The notes under the pieces: model-generated
What the model was told of the DNA's origin: nothing
The model's database searches: none
The model's input: only the letters and a program-made list of their open reading frames with translations
Translations under genes and position numbers: made by a program
In this document: positions 23,807 to 32,791 of the stretch, in pieces
Layout of the letters: every line of letters begins with the position of its first letter
How positions within the stretch are numbered: the first letter of the stretch is position 1
NCBI GenBank assembly: GCA_014896315.1
Contig: JADBKP010000006.1
Coordinates: 124,001 to 188,000, forward strand
Length of the DNA stretch: 64,000 nucleotides
Source of the DNA: Limnochordales bacterium
Lineage (GTDB): Bacteria > Bacillota > Limnochordia > Limnochordales > DUMU01
Direction: 5' to 3'

Positions 23807-25732
23807 GTGGCGCCGAGGGGCAGAGGCAAGAAAGAAGCAGAGAACTCCACTGTGGTGCTGCTGCGGGAGCTTGAGGGTGCGCTGAACGAGCTGGAAAGGG
23901 AGCGGGGAATCCCCAGGGAGGTGCTGCGTGAGGCAATCCAGCAAGCGATAGTCCACGCATACAAGCGGCACTTCGGTGGCTCAGATGAGGGAGTCCGCAT
24001 CGACATCGGGCCGGCTGGAATACGGGTCTTCCGGCGCCTCAAGGTGGTAGCTGACGAAGACGCCTATCAGACCGGCGAAACCCGGGACGAGGAGGGCGAA
24101 CCGCGAGCGGATAAGGGCAAGACAGAGAACGCCGCGGTGACCGCTACGACCGGAGAGAACGGTCAGCTGACCACCGGTGAGAAGGTAGTAAAAGAGCCGG
24201 CGGGAGAAGAGGGAAGCACGAGCAGGCGAAAGCAGCAGCCGCGGCTTCGCCCGGAGGTGATCCCGCTTTCCCGGGCACGGCAGATTCGCCCTGACTACCA
24301 GGTGGGCGATACCGTAGAGGTCGAGGTAACCCCCCGGGATTTCGGACGTATTGCGGCGCAATCGGCCAAGCAGGTGTTGGTGCAGCGATTGCGGGAAGCG
24401 GAACGTGCGCTGGTGTACGAGCAGTTTGCCAACAAGGAGGGTGACATTGTCACCGGCGTCATCACGCGCAGGGAGAACCGTAACATTATCGTCGACCTGG
24501 GCAAGGTTGAGGCGGTTATGCTCCCCAGCGAGCAGGTTCCGAGCGAGAATTACCAGCCCGGAACCCGCCTCAAAGTGTATATCTCCGAGGTACGCAGGGC
24601 GGCCAAAGGTCCACAGGTCTTCGTCTCCCGCACCCACCCGGGGCTGCTCAAACGGCTGTTTGAACTGGAAGTGCCGGAAATCCACGACGGGATTGTGGAG
24701 ATCAAGGCGGTCGCCCGGGAGCCCGGACATCGGTCCAAGATTGCCGTCTACTCCCGGAAGCCGGGTGTCGATCCGGTGGGGGCGTGCGTGGGACCGCGTG
24801 GAATGCGAGTACAGAATGTGGTTCAGGAGCTGCGCGGCGAAAAGGTCGACATTATAACCTGGGACCCGTTGCCGGAGAAGTTTATCGCCCGGGCCCTTGA
24901 ACCGGCCGAAGTACAGCGAGTGTTGTTGCGGCCGCAGGATAAGTCGGCACGGGTGATCGTGCCCGACAATAAGCTGTCACTGGCTATCGGCCGCGAGGGG
25001 CAGAACGCACGGCTGGCAGCCAAGCTTACCGGATGGAAGATCGATATCAAGAGCACCAGCCAGATGGCGGAAATTCTCGCCCAGGAGCTCTTCACACCGG
25101 CCACGCGGACACCGGCGGCGACTGAGATGGCCGGCCGGGAGCAGGCAGCTGCACCCTCGGGGTCAACGGTGGCCGTGCCTGAAGTGCCGGCAGGCGTTGC
25201 CTCTGCGGAGTCGGACGGCGCTGCAGTTGCCAAAACAACACCCGTTGCCGGAGTACATCCGGTGGCAGAAGAGATCCTTCAGGGAGGCGTACCGGAAGCT
25301 GCTGGGGCTGTGGAGTCCGAGCCGGCGGAGGAAGTACCTGTGGAAGAGGCGAGTGAAGAGAAGGATCTGCAGCGCCGGCGGATAGTAGAAGACGAGGAAG
25401 CGGCCCGGCCGGCCAGGCGGAGCCGCGGTGCTCGGCGAGAGAAAGAGGATGAGGTGGAATTGGAGATTCTCGCCGACGGCGACGAACCGCTGCCAACACT
25501 CTTCACGGCCGAAGAGGAGCAGCAGGAGGCGAAATCCACTTCAGGTCCTCCGATTCGCCGAACGGTGCGCAATCTGGACGAACCTCTGGCGGCACCGCTG
25601 GCCGCTCTGCTGAAGGAAAAGGGCCTGAACCTTCCCGGCCTGAATATCGGGGAGCCCGAGCCGGCCAGCGAAAAGAGCGACCAGGGAAAGAAAGAACCGG
25701 GAGCCGCCGGCCGGGAGAAGAAGGGGGATTAG
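23807..25732 (+). CDS. nusA: Transcription elongation/termination factor NusA, with insertion and long acidic tail
   Basis: Binds RNA polymerase and nascent RNA and affects pausing, termination and antitermination. Residues 1-80 are the NusA N-terminal domain; S1 follows at about 170-235 (ANKEGDIVTGVITRRENRN), then KH1 and KH2 (VGACVGPRGMRVQNVVQELR and LSLAIGREGQNARLAAKLTG). Two features are unusual. A charged insert of about 60 residues (about 90-147, Glu/Lys/Thr-rich) interrupts the N-domain to S1 junction. After residue 428 there is a tail of about 210 residues rich in Ala, Glu, Pro and Arg. The total of 641 compares with about 350-420 in most Bacillota. GTG start after AGAGGAGG. Confidence 0.94.
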   Translation: MAPRGRGKKEAENSTVVLLRELEGALNELERERGIPREVLREAIQQAIVHAYKRHFGGSDEGVRIDIGPAGIRVFRRLKVVADEDAYQTGETRDEEGEPRADKGKTENAAVTATTGENGQLTTGEKVVKEPAGEEGSTSRRKQQPRLRPEVIPLSRARQIRPDYQVGDTVEVEVTPRDFGRIAAQSAKQVLVQRLREAERALVYEQFANKEGDIVTGVITRRENRNIIVDLGKVEAVMLPSEQVPSENYQPGTRLKVYISEVRRAAKGPQVFVSRTHPGLLKRLFELEVPEIHDGIVEIKAVAREPGHRSKIAVYSRKPGVDPVGACVGPRGMRVQNVVQELRGEKVDIITWDPLPEKFIARALEPAEVQRVLLRPQDKSARVIVPDNKLSLAIGREGQNARLAAKLTGWKIDIKSTSQMAEILAQELFTPATRTPAATEMAGREQAAAPSGSTVAVPEVPAGVASAESDGAAVAKTTPVAGVHPVAEEILQGGVPEAAGAVESEPAEEVPVEEASEEKDLQRRRIVEDEEAARPARRSRGARREKEDEVELEILADGDEPLPTLFTAEEEQQEAKSTSGPPIRRTVRNLDEPLAAPLAALLKEKGLNLPGLNIGEPEPASEKSDQGKKEPGAAGREKKGD

Positions 25733-25735
25733 AGC

Positions 25736-26032
25736 GTGAAACACGTCCCGCAACGTACCTGCATAGGGTGCCAGGCGGTGCGGCCGAAGCGGGAGTTGGT
25801 GCGAATCGTTCGCACGCCCGCGGGTGAAGTGGCAGTTGACCCCACCGGCCGGCGACCGGGGCGGGGCGCGTACATCTGCCCGGATCCCCACTGTTTGGAA
25901 CGGGCATTGGGCGGAAAGCGGCTGGAGCGAGCACTGGAGCACCCGGTTGCTCCGGAGGTAGCCCTCGCTCTTGAACAGGAATTGCGCAGTCTTATCTCCG
26001 CCAGACAGACGGGACAGGCGGCCGGCAGCTGA
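25736..26032 (+). CDS. rnpM: RNase P modulator RnpM (YlxR family)
   Basis: The 98-residue YlxR/DUF448 protein shows CIGCQAVRPKRELVRIVRTP, then GRRPGRGAYICPDPHCLERA, the family signature. YlxR of Bacillota has been reported to modulate RNase P and bind nucleic acid. GTG start three bases after the nusA stop. The L7Ae-like ylxQ gene that usually follows ylxR in Bacillus and many Clostridia is absent; infB comes next after 28 bases. Confidence 0.92.
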   Translation: MKHVPQRTCIGCQAVRPKRELVRIVRTPAGEVAVDPTGRRPGRGAYICPDPHCLERALGGKRLERALEHPVAPEVALALEQELRSLISARQTGQAAGS

Positions 26033-26060
26033 GTTCCCAATTTCTCTTGGGGGGATGTTC

Positions 26061-28775
26061 ATGAACGAAACGAGGACTGGTCTGACGTTGCAAGAATTGG
26101 CTCGCCAGTTAGGCGTGGAGGTTTTGGCAGTAGCAGAGTATTTGGAACAAGAAGGCTGGAGCTCGCAGGGCACACGCACCCCGCTGCCACCGGAGCTGGT
26201 GGAGCGTGCTCGCCGGCGCTTTGCCGGGAACGGCAACCGGCAGACCTCGCCCCAGCGGCCTCAGCCCGCGGGGGGCGGCCGGACGGCTACCACCGGTAAG
26301 CCTATGGGCTTGCACGGTGCCGGGCTTCCCCAAGGACGAGTCCTTGCTCCCCGCAACCAGCGGGTTGCCGGTTCCAGCACACGCTCCGGGGGTCCGGCCC
26401 TTCCCCCCAGGCCAGCCCGGGCTGCTGAACCTTCTCAACCGGAACCACGCGGCGCAGCCGCTCCCGCGGCGCGCACGGCAACCCCATCTGCGTCGGCCAG
26501 TCCTTTGCCTGAAGCAGCCGTGCCATCGCCATCTGCGCCGTCCGCGCCGGGCACAGCTGCGGCCGAGGCTTCTCAGCCTGTGCCGTCAGCGGTGACTCAA
26601 CAAGCGGCGGGCGCGCCCGCCGCGGCCGCAGCGCCCGCAGGATCAGCGGCGGCCCCTGCGACCGTCTCCCAGCGTTCCCGGCCGGCGGCCGGCACGCCTG
26701 GCGCCGGGGAAGCAGCTGGACCTGCGTCCGAGCGACGGCCAAATGTGACGACAGCACCTCCGGCATCTCCGGCAGCAGCGCCAGCACCGGCCGCTCGGCC
26801 TGCTCCGCCGGTCCAGGAGGGGTCGGCCAAGACAGCAGCCAAGGCCTCGGCCAGATCGGCCGCAGCGAGCAGTAAGGCCAAGCCTGCCACCCCGCCCGGC
26901 AGCAGTGCCGCCGGTGCCGGCAGGCAGGCCCAGGGTCAGGCGCGCCCAGCGGCCGCACCGGCGGCGAGCACGCCTGGCCGCGGTAAGGCCGCCGTCGCTG
27001 CTGCTGCCAAGACGGCCGAACCCGCCCAGCCACTCACCGTAGAGATTGGTGAGCAGATCACTGTGAAGGAGTTGGCCCAGCGACTGGGCCTGCCCGCCGC
27101 CCAGGTCATAAAGACCCTCATGCAAAACGGGATTATGGCCGGGCTCAACCAGAGCCTGGACCAGGAGACAGCAGCCCTGGTGGCCCAGGAGCTCGGGGCA
27201 GAAGTGAAACTGAAGGAAGTTCGTGACATTGAGAAAGAGCTTGAAGATACCCCCGATGCGGAAGAGGACCTCAAGCCCCGCCCGCCGGTGGTGACCATCA
27301 TGGGCCACGTGGACCACGGCAAGACGACGCTACTTGATGCGATCCGCCATAGCAGGGTCGCCGCAGGCGAGGCCGGGGGTATCACCCAGCGCATCGGCGC
27401 CTACCAGGTGGAGATCAATGGTAAGCGGATTACTTTCCTGGATACGCCGGGCCACGCGGCGTTCACGGCGATGCGGGCGCGGGGAGCACAGGTTACCGAC
27501 ATCGCCGTGCTGGTGGTGGCTGCAGATGATGGTGTGATGCCCCAGACCGTCGAAGCCCTCAACCATGCCAAGGCTGCCGGTGTGCCCATCATCGTGGCCG
27601 TGAACAAGATCGACAAAGCCGGTGCTAACCCGGACCGCATCAAGCAGCAGCTGTCCGAATACGGCCTCATTCCGGAGGAGTGGGGCGGTGACACGATTTA
27701 CGTCCCCATATCCGCGCTGCGCAAGCAGGGGCTCGATGATCTGCTGGAGATGATCCTGCTCGTGGCGGAGATGCGGGAGCTCAAGGCGAATCCGGACCGT
27801 CCTGCCCGCGGGCGGGTGATCGAGGCTGAGCTCGATCGCAGCCGCGGCCCGGTCGCCACGGTGTTAGTTCAGAAGGGAACCTTGCGTACCGGGGACATCG
27901 TGGTGGTGGGGACGGCCTATGGCAAGGTGCGCGCCCTCATCAACGAGCAGGGCAAGCGGCTTTCCAAGGCGGGACCGTCGACTCCCGTTCAGATTCTCGG
28001 ATTGGATGAAGTACCTTCTCCCGGCGACGAGCTGGTTGTGGTCAACAATGAGAAACTCGCCCGGGAAGTGGTGGAGAAACGTCGCGAAAGGCAACGGGCG
28101 GAGCAGCAGAGTACTGAGCCGCGTGTGACCCTGGAGAACCTGCTGCAAAAGATCAAGGAAGGGGAGACCAGGCAGCTCAACGTGGTTCTCAAGACCGACG
28201 TCCAGGGTTCACTCGAGGCGGTACGCAATGCGCTGGTCGCCCTCAGTACCGACGAGACAAGGGTTAATATCGTGCACGCCGGCGTGGGTGGTATCACCGA
28301 AACTGACGTGAACCTGGCCGATGCATCCGGAGCGATCGTTATCGGCTTCAACGTCCGTCCGGATCAGACGGGCGCGAAGGCCGCCGAGCGAACGGGGGTA
28401 GACATCCGGCTTTATCAGGTAATCTACGACCTGCTGGAAGATGTCAAGAAGGCGCTGCAGGGGTTGCTGGCCCCGAAGGTAACCGAAGTGATACTGGGCC
28501 GGGCCGAGGTAAGGCAGATCTTCCACGTACCCAAAGTTGGTACCGTTGCCGGTTGTTTCGTCACCACGGGCAAAGTGGTGCGCGGCGCGCAAGTGCGGGT
28601 CCTGCGGGATTCCCGGGTTGTTTACGATGGGCGTATCGAGTCGCTGAAGCGTTTCAAGGATGACGTACGCGAGGTCGCGGAAGGCTACGAGTGTGGTATC
28701 GGCATCGAGAAGTTCAACGATATCAAGGAGGGCGACGTGCTCGAGGCGTACACGCTGCAGCAGATCCCGGCGTGA
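26061..28775 (+). CDS. infB: Translation initiation factor IF-2
   Basis: GTPase that delivers initiator tRNA to the 30S subunit and promotes subunit joining. The 904-residue product has an N-terminal helical module (1-55, [21 protein letters not shown]), a low-complexity Ala/Pro/Ser linker (about 60-320), an IF2_N domain (about 326-380, [19 protein letters not shown]), a G domain with GHVDHGKTT near 414, DTPGHAAF and NKIDK, and domains II-IV to the end. ATG at 26061 follows GGGGGG by six bases and is preferred to the ATG at 26055. The linker is long for the family. It reads through without frameshift. Confidence 0.97.
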   Translation: MNETRTGLTLQELARQLGVEVLAVAEYLEQEGWSSQGTRTPLPPELVERARRRFAGNGNRQTSPQRPQPAGGGRTATTGKPMGLHGAGLPQGRVLAPRNQRVAGSSTRSGGPALPPRPARAAEPSQPEPRGAAAPAARTATPSASASPLPEAAVPSPSAPSAPGTAAAEASQPVPSAVTQQAAGAPAAAAAPAGSAAAPATVSQRSRPAAGTPGAGEAAGPASERRPNVTTAPPASPAAAPAPAARPAPPVQEGSAKTAAKASARSAAASSKAKPATPPGSSAAGAGRQAQGQARPAAAPAASTPGRGKAAVAAAAKTAEPAQPLTVEIGEQITVKELAQRLGLPAAQVIKTLMQNGIMAGLNQSLDQETAALVAQELGAEVKLKEVRDIEKELEDTPDAEEDLKPRPPVVTIMGHVDHGKTTLLDAIRHSRVAAGEAGGITQRIGAYQVEINGKRITFLDTPGHAAFTAMRARGAQVTDIAVLVVAADDGVMPQTVEALNHAKAAGVPIIVAVNKIDKAGANPDRIKQQLSEYGLIPEEWGGDTIYVPISALRKQGLDDLLEMILLVAEMRELKANPDRPARGRVIEAELDRSRGPVATVLVQKGTLRTGDIVVVGTAYGKVRALINEQGKRLSKAGPSTPVQILGLDEVPSPGDELVVVNNEKLAREVVEKRRERQRAEQQSTEPRVTLENLLQKIKEGETRQLNVVLKTDVQGSLEAVRNALVALSTDETRVNIVHAGVGGITETDVNLADASGAIVIGFNVRPDQTGAKAAERTGVDIRLYQVIYDLLEDVKKALQGLLAPKVTEVILGRAEVRQIFHVPKVGTVAGCFVTTGKVVRGAQVRVLRDSRVVYDGRIESLKRFKDDVREVAEGYECGIGIEKFNDIKEGDVLEAYTLQQIPA

Positions 28776-28827
28776 TGTTTCTGCTACCATATTATGGAGT
28801 ATAACCGGTGAGAGGGAGCGTAGGCCG

Positions 28828-29187
28828 ATGAATGTACGCCTGGAACGTCTGCGTGAGGAGATCAAACGGGAGGTTACCGACATAATCCGGCGGTTTAAGG
28901 ATCCGCGCCTTGGGTTCGTCACGGTTACCGATGTGGAGCTGTCACGCGATCTTGAACATGCGCGGATATTCGTGAGCGCCATGGGGGATGCGGCCGAAAG
29001 GAAACAGACTTTTGCCGTACTGCAAGCCGCCAGCGGCCACGTCCGCTCAGAGCTGGCCAAACGCATCCGCATGCGCCATGTGCCGGAGATTGTCTTCGCG
29101 CAGGACGAGTCCATTGAGCGGGGGCTGCGCATCGATCGCCTGCTGCGTGAGCTGTCCGCCCGCGAAAACCCGGAGGTCCTCAAGTAG
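28828..29187 (+). CDS. rbfA: Ribosome-binding factor A
   Basis: Cold-shock and 16S 5'-end maturation factor with a KH-like fold. The 119-residue product has LREEIKREVTDIIRRFKDPR, VTVTDVELSRDLEHARIFVS and LRIDRLLREL, all typical. ATG at 28828 follows GAGGGAGCG; the longer frame from 28660 overlaps infB and is unlikely. The nrnA ATG follows the stop directly. Confidence 0.95.
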   Translation: MNVRLERLREEIKREVTDIIRRFKDPRLGFVTVTDVELSRDLEHARIFVSAMGDAAERKQTFAVLQAASGHVRSELAKRIRMRHVPEIVFAQDESIERGLRIDRLLRELSARENPEVLK

Positions 29188-30243
29188 ATGTCAGGTCACG
29201 CACAGGCCGAATGGCTGGCTGAGTTTCTTCGCCGTTTCGCCGCCCCGCCCCAGCTCCTCGTTGCTTTGCGCAACGCCAGACGGCCCCTGATCGCCTGCCA
29301 TGAGGATCCTGATCCGGACTGCATCGGATCGATGCTGGCGTTGGGGCAGGGGTTGGCCCGCCTGGGAGCGCGGCCCTGCCTGGTATCGACTGACCCGTTG
29401 CCATGGGCGTTGTCCCAGCTCCCCGGAGCCGACAGGATACTTTCGCCGGAAAGGTTGGCTGAGGCTGCAGCGGAAGGTGTCGGCGCCTGGGATACGGCCA
29501 TCGTCCTGGACTGTGAGCCGGCTCGGACCGGGAAGGCTTGGCCGTTTATCCAGCTGGCGCCGGTTCTGGTCAATGTGGATCACCATGAGACGAATCGTTC
29601 CGGCCCCGGGATTCGCTGGGTCGAGCCCGGCGCAGCGGCCACCGGTGAGCTGGTTTTTGCCCTTTTGCACTCCCTGTCAGTGGAACTGGATGCGTCCATG
29701 GCCAGCAATTTGTTTGCTGCCTTGCAGGGAGACACAGGTTCCTTCCAGTTCGAGAATACCAGCGCGCACACCCTCAGGATTGCTGCCCACCTCGTCGAAA
29801 GAGGGGCGTCTCCAGGCGAGCTGTCGCGGGTTCTCTACGAAAACCGGGAGTTCAGCTATGTGCAGCTGCTCGGCGAAGTGATCCGCACGCTTCAGCGCAA
29901 CAGTGATGGACGCATCGCCTGGGTCTACCTGACGCGGGAGATGATCGCCCGCTCCGGCCTGCCGGCCAGCGAGGTAGAAGGGTTTGTCCGCTATCCGCGC
30001 ATGATCCGCGGAGTGGAAGTGGCGCTGCTATTCCGAGAGAGTGAGGATGGCCGCATACGGGTCTCTCTCCGTTCCCGGGGACGGGTGAACGTGGCCGAGC
30101 TTGCCTCGCGGCTGGGCGGAGGGGGTCACACCCGTGCCTCCGGTTGTACACTGGAGGGTGATCTGCAGACTGCGATGACCAGAGTACTGGCGGAGACGGA
30201 GCGGGCAGTGGCGCAGGCTCTTGCCCGGGATATCGACCGATAA
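29188..30243 (+). CDS. nrnA: DHH/DHHA1 phosphoesterase, NrnA-type oligoribonuclease / pAp phosphatase
   Basis: Degrades short RNA oligonucleotides and may hydrolyse pAp. The 351-residue product has the DHH-family metal motifs: HEDPDPDCIGSMLALG, VLDCEPARTG and NVDHHETNRSG. The DHHA1 domain at the C-terminus ends in LGGGGHTRASGCTL, the substrate-binding glycine motif. The rbfA-nrnA-truB-ribF order is standard in Bacillota. No ATG alternative is needed; GGAGG sits 11 bases upstream. Confidence 0.93.
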   Translation: MSGHAQAEWLAEFLRRFAAPPQLLVALRNARRPLIACHEDPDPDCIGSMLALGQGLARLGARPCLVSTDPLPWALSQLPGADRILSPERLAEAAAEGVGAWDTAIVLDCEPARTGKAWPFIQLAPVLVNVDHHETNRSGPGIRWVEPGAAATGELVFALLHSLSVELDASMASNLFAALQGDTGSFQFENTSAHTLRIAAHLVERGASPGELSRVLYENREFSYVQLLGEVIRTLQRNSDGRIAWVYLTREMIARSGLPASEVEGFVRYPRMIRGVEVALLFRESEDGRIRVSLRSRGRVNVAELASRLGGGGHTRASGCTLEGDLQTAMTRVLAETERAVAQALARDIDR

Positions 30244-30257
30244 GAGCTGGAACTGAC

Positions 30258-31283
30258 GTGGATCTCTCCGGTTTCCTCAACGTGATCAAGCCGGCCGGTC
30301 CGACCTCTCATGATCTGGTGGTGGAGGTGCGCCGGCTGCTGCCGGGAATCAAGGTTGGACATCTCGGAACCCTTGATCCGCTGGCGGCCGGGGTTCTGCC
30401 GCTGGCACTCGGATCAGCTACCCGGCTGGCGGATTACGCCCACCACCATCGGAAAACGTACCGAGCCGAGTTCCTTCTTGGGGTAGAGACGGAAAGCGGC
30501 GACCTCGATGGAGAGGTAGTGGCGACGGCACCTGAGGGACTGGTCGTTCCAGTGGCGGAAGTCTGGTCGTCCCTCAGGCAGTTCACAGGGGAGATACTAC
30601 AGCGACCGCCGGTAAGTTCCGCCATCCGTATCGCCGGCCGGCGGAGTTACGAACGGGCACGGGCCGGAGAGGCGGTGGAACCACCCGCCCGTAAGGTGGC
30701 GGTCTACCGCTGGCAGTGGCTGGCTACCTGGCGGCGGGACGGAACGCTGCAGGACGGGCCGCTTGCTGATGAGAGCACTTGCTCATCGACGGCACCGCTT
30801 GCGGCAGGCGACCGGTTGCTTTTCGAGATAGAGTGTTCGGCCGGTACATATGTCCGGGCGCTCGCCCGTGACCTGGGCAGGGCACTCGGTCTTAGGGCGA
30901 CGCTCTCATACCTCCTTCGTACTCGGGTTGGCCCCTTCTCCATTGCTGACGCCGTCTCGCCGGCCGAGTTGGCTTCCCTTTTGAAGCGGGGGGAAGGATT
31001 GAAGGAGAGAGCGGCAGTCCTGGCTGAGGCGGGACTGATTAAACCGGCCAGGTTCATCTGGCCGGCACAGCTGCCCCGCCTGGTAATCCCGGAGACGCTG
31101 CTCCCGCGCTTGCGAAACGGTCAGACCATCCTCCAGGAGGCGGCGGTGGACGCTGTGCGTAGTGCTGGTAGCCAGGCCGGGGAAGCAACGGAAGTGCTGA
31201 TCGAAACGGAAGCGGGCCAGGCAGTGGCGATCGGAATCTTCTGTGGGCCCGGCCGCTTCCGGGCAAGAAGGATGCTGGTATGA
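30258..31283 (+). CDS. truB: tRNA pseudouridine-55 synthase TruB
   Basis: Makes pseudouridine 55 in the T-loop of tRNAs. The 341-residue product has FLNVIKPAGPTSHDLVVEVR, the catalytic aspartate in VGHLGTLDPLAAGVLPLA, KTYRAEFLLGVETESGDLDG and SAGTYVRALARDLGRALG. The segment usually reading PPMYSAIK is PPVSSAIR, a serine in place of tyrosine at a conserved but non-catalytic site. An insert around residues 150-185 (a Ser/Thr/Cys-rich loop) makes it longer than usual. GTG start with a weak GAGCTGGAA. Its stop overlaps ribF. Confidence 0.94.
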   Translation: MDLSGFLNVIKPAGPTSHDLVVEVRRLLPGIKVGHLGTLDPLAAGVLPLALGSATRLADYAHHHRKTYRAEFLLGVETESGDLDGEVVATAPEGLVVPVAEVWSSLRQFTGEILQRPPVSSAIRIAGRRSYERARAGEAVEPPARKVAVYRWQWLATWRRDGTLQDGPLADESTCSSTAPLAAGDRLLFEIECSAGTYVRALARDLGRALGLRATLSYLLRTRVGPFSIADAVSPAELASLLKRGEGLKERAAVLAEAGLIKPARFIWPAQLPRLVIPETLLPRLRNGQTILQEAAVDAVRSAGSQAGEATEVLIETEAGQAVAIGIFCGPGRFRARRMLV

Positions 31284-32287
31284 GTAGCTGGCAGGTTATC
31301 AATTGGAGCAACTCTGCGGCACTACCCGCCGGAGCGGTCCTGGCGCTGGGGACTTTTGATGGTGTGCACCGTGGACACCAGGCCATACTCGCCCGCGCTC
31401 GGTCACTGGCGCAGGAATGGCGGGTCCCTGCCGGCGTGCTTACCTTCGACCCCCATCCTCTGGCGGTCTTGCGCGGAGATTCTCCCGAACTGCTCACAAC
31501 CCTCCCGGAAAAGCTGGACCTTTTCGCCCGGCTCGGGATGGACGGCGCGGTTATACTGCAGTTTGACCGGGAACTGGCCGAGTTGCCGGCGACTGACTTC
31601 GTGGAGCAGGTACTCATACGCGAGCTGCAGGTGCGCGCGGTTGTCGTCGGATTCAACTTTACCTTCGGCCGCAAAGCGGAGGGCGACGCCTCGCGCCTGC
31701 GCCATGAGGGTGAAGAACGCGGGCTCAAGGTGGAGGTGGTCGGACCTGTCGCGGTCAACGGATTGACAGTCTCCAGTTCCATCATACGTCAGCTGCTTTT
31801 GCGGGGAGACGTGGCCGAAAGTGGCCGGCTTCTGGGACGGCCCTATGCCGTGGAGGGACGGGTGGTGCCGGGCGAGCAGCGGGGGCGACAGCTTGGCATC
31901 CCCACCGCCAATCTGGCTCTGCCGACCGGAAAGCTCTTGCCTGCCGATGGGGTCTTTGCCGGGAGTGCCAGTATCTTGAACGTGGAGACCGGCGAACCGG
32001 AAGCACCGGTTACCGCTTGGCCGGCGGTGATATCCATCAGTGACAAGCCTACGTTTCGAGCCTGCCATGATAGCGCTGGTGAAGTAGCGCGGGTGCTCGA
32101 AGTCCATTTGCTTGACTTTACGGGAGATCTGTACGGCCGCAGGCTCCGTGTCGAATTCTTTGAGTTCTTGCGGCCGATCCAGCGGTTTGCTAATGCTGAG
32201 ATGTTACGGACCCGCATGCTTGCGGATGTTGCCAAGGCGCGAGAGGTGAACAAGCGTTTACAGGTTAGGGACCGCGTGGTAAAATGA
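31280..32287 (+). CDS. ribF: Bifunctional riboflavin kinase / FAD synthetase
   Basis: Phosphorylates riboflavin to FMN and adenylates FMN to FAD. The 335-residue product has the N-terminal nucleotidyltransferase domain (LALGTFDGVHRGHQAIL, TFDPHPLAVL, VVGFNFTFGRKAEGD, VSSSIIRQLL) and the C-terminal flavokinase domain (GRQLGIPTANLALP and VISISDKPTF, which replaces the usual V.IG..PTF motif, then LEVHLLDFTGDLYGRRLRV). ATG overlaps the truB stop. The rpsO leader starts at its stop codon. Confidence 0.95.
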   Translation: MSSWQVINWSNSAALPAGAVLALGTFDGVHRGHQAILARARSLAQEWRVPAGVLTFDPHPLAVLRGDSPELLTTLPEKLDLFARLGMDGAVILQFDRELAELPATDFVEQVLIRELQVRAVVVGFNFTFGRKAEGDASRLRHEGEERGLKVEVVGPVAVNGLTVSSSIIRQLLLRGDVAESGRLLGRPYAVEGRVVPGEQRGRQLGIPTANLALPTGKLLPADGVFAGSASILNVETGEPEAPVTAWPAVISISDKPTFRACHDSAGEVARVLEVHLLDFTGDLYGRRLRVEFFEFLRPIQRFANAEMLRTRMLADVAKAREVNKRLQVRDRVVK

Positions 32288-32289
32288 AG

Positions 32290-32361
32290 TTTAGCCTGGT
32301 CTGATCAGCTTCAGACCGGCTAAACCGCCGCCCCGGCAGGGCAGATCCGAGCTGGGCGGTT
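32290..32361 (+). promoter_or_regulatory. Structured leader of rpsO, candidate S15 autoregulatory element
   Basis: TTTAGCC-GGTCTGA (32290-32304, one bulged T) pairs with TCAGACC-GGCTAAA (32311-32324), a 14-base-pair hairpin. AACCGCC (32323-32329) can also pair with GGCGGTT (32355-32361), overlapping the base of the first stem and ending just before the GGAGG. S15 is known to repress its own mRNA through leader folds in several phyla; S15 binding here is inference. Confidence 0.6.
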
Positions 32362-32383
32362 GGCGATTGGAGGTAAAAACAAG

Positions 32384-32653
32384 ATGGCATTGGACAAGGA
32401 TCAGAAGGCGAGTTTGATCAGGGAGTTTCAGACCCATCCGGGCGATACCGGTTCGCCGGAAGTACAGATCGCCATCCTCACCTACCGAATCAACCAGCTG
32501 ACCGAGCACCTGCGGGTGCATCGCAAGGACCATCATTCGCGGCGGGGTCTATATAAGATGATCGGCCAGCGCCGTGGTTTGCTTAACTACCTGAGGGAGA
32601 AGGACATTGAAAGATACCGGGCTATCATTGATCGCCTCGGGCTGCGCCACTAA
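32384..32653 (+). CDS. rpsO: 30S ribosomal protein S15
   Basis: Primary 16S rRNA binding protein of the platform. The 89-residue product has [37 protein letters not shown] and [20 protein letters not shown], matching the family end to end. ATG at 32384 follows GGAGG by ten bases; the longer frame from 32360 is not needed. A strong terminator follows, so the nusA-rpsO operon ends here and pnp is probably expressed mainly from its own start. Confidence 0.98.
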   Translation: MALDKDQKASLIREFQTHPGDTGSPEVQIAILTYRINQLTEHLRVHRKDHHSRRGLYKMIGQRRGLLNYLREKDIERYRAIIDRLGLRH

Positions 32654-32658
32654 GTTGC

Positions 32659-32695
32659 AAGAGAGCGGGGGAGCCCGCTCTCTTCCTTTTGTCCT
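32659..32695 (+). terminator. Intrinsic terminator after rpsO
   Basis: AAGAGAGCGGG (32659-32669) pairs with CCCGCTCTCTT (32674-32684), an 11-base-pair stem with a four-base loop, followed by CCTTTTGTCC and more T residues. It is a clear Rho-independent terminator, five bases after the rpsO stop. Confidence 0.9.
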
Positions 32696-32791
32696 TTTAT
32701 CCGCATTGACGCCCCCGCCAACCCAGGGGTGGCCGGGTGAACTGCACAAAGTAAGAGGGATAAGCGAGTAAGGTCGACTTACAGGAGGGAA

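Noticed and set aside
26280-27030. Low-complexity GC-rich stretch in infB as a possible assembly error or foreign insert
   Set aside because: The frame stays open through the whole stretch and Ala/Pro linkers of this kind are normal in bacterial IF-2.
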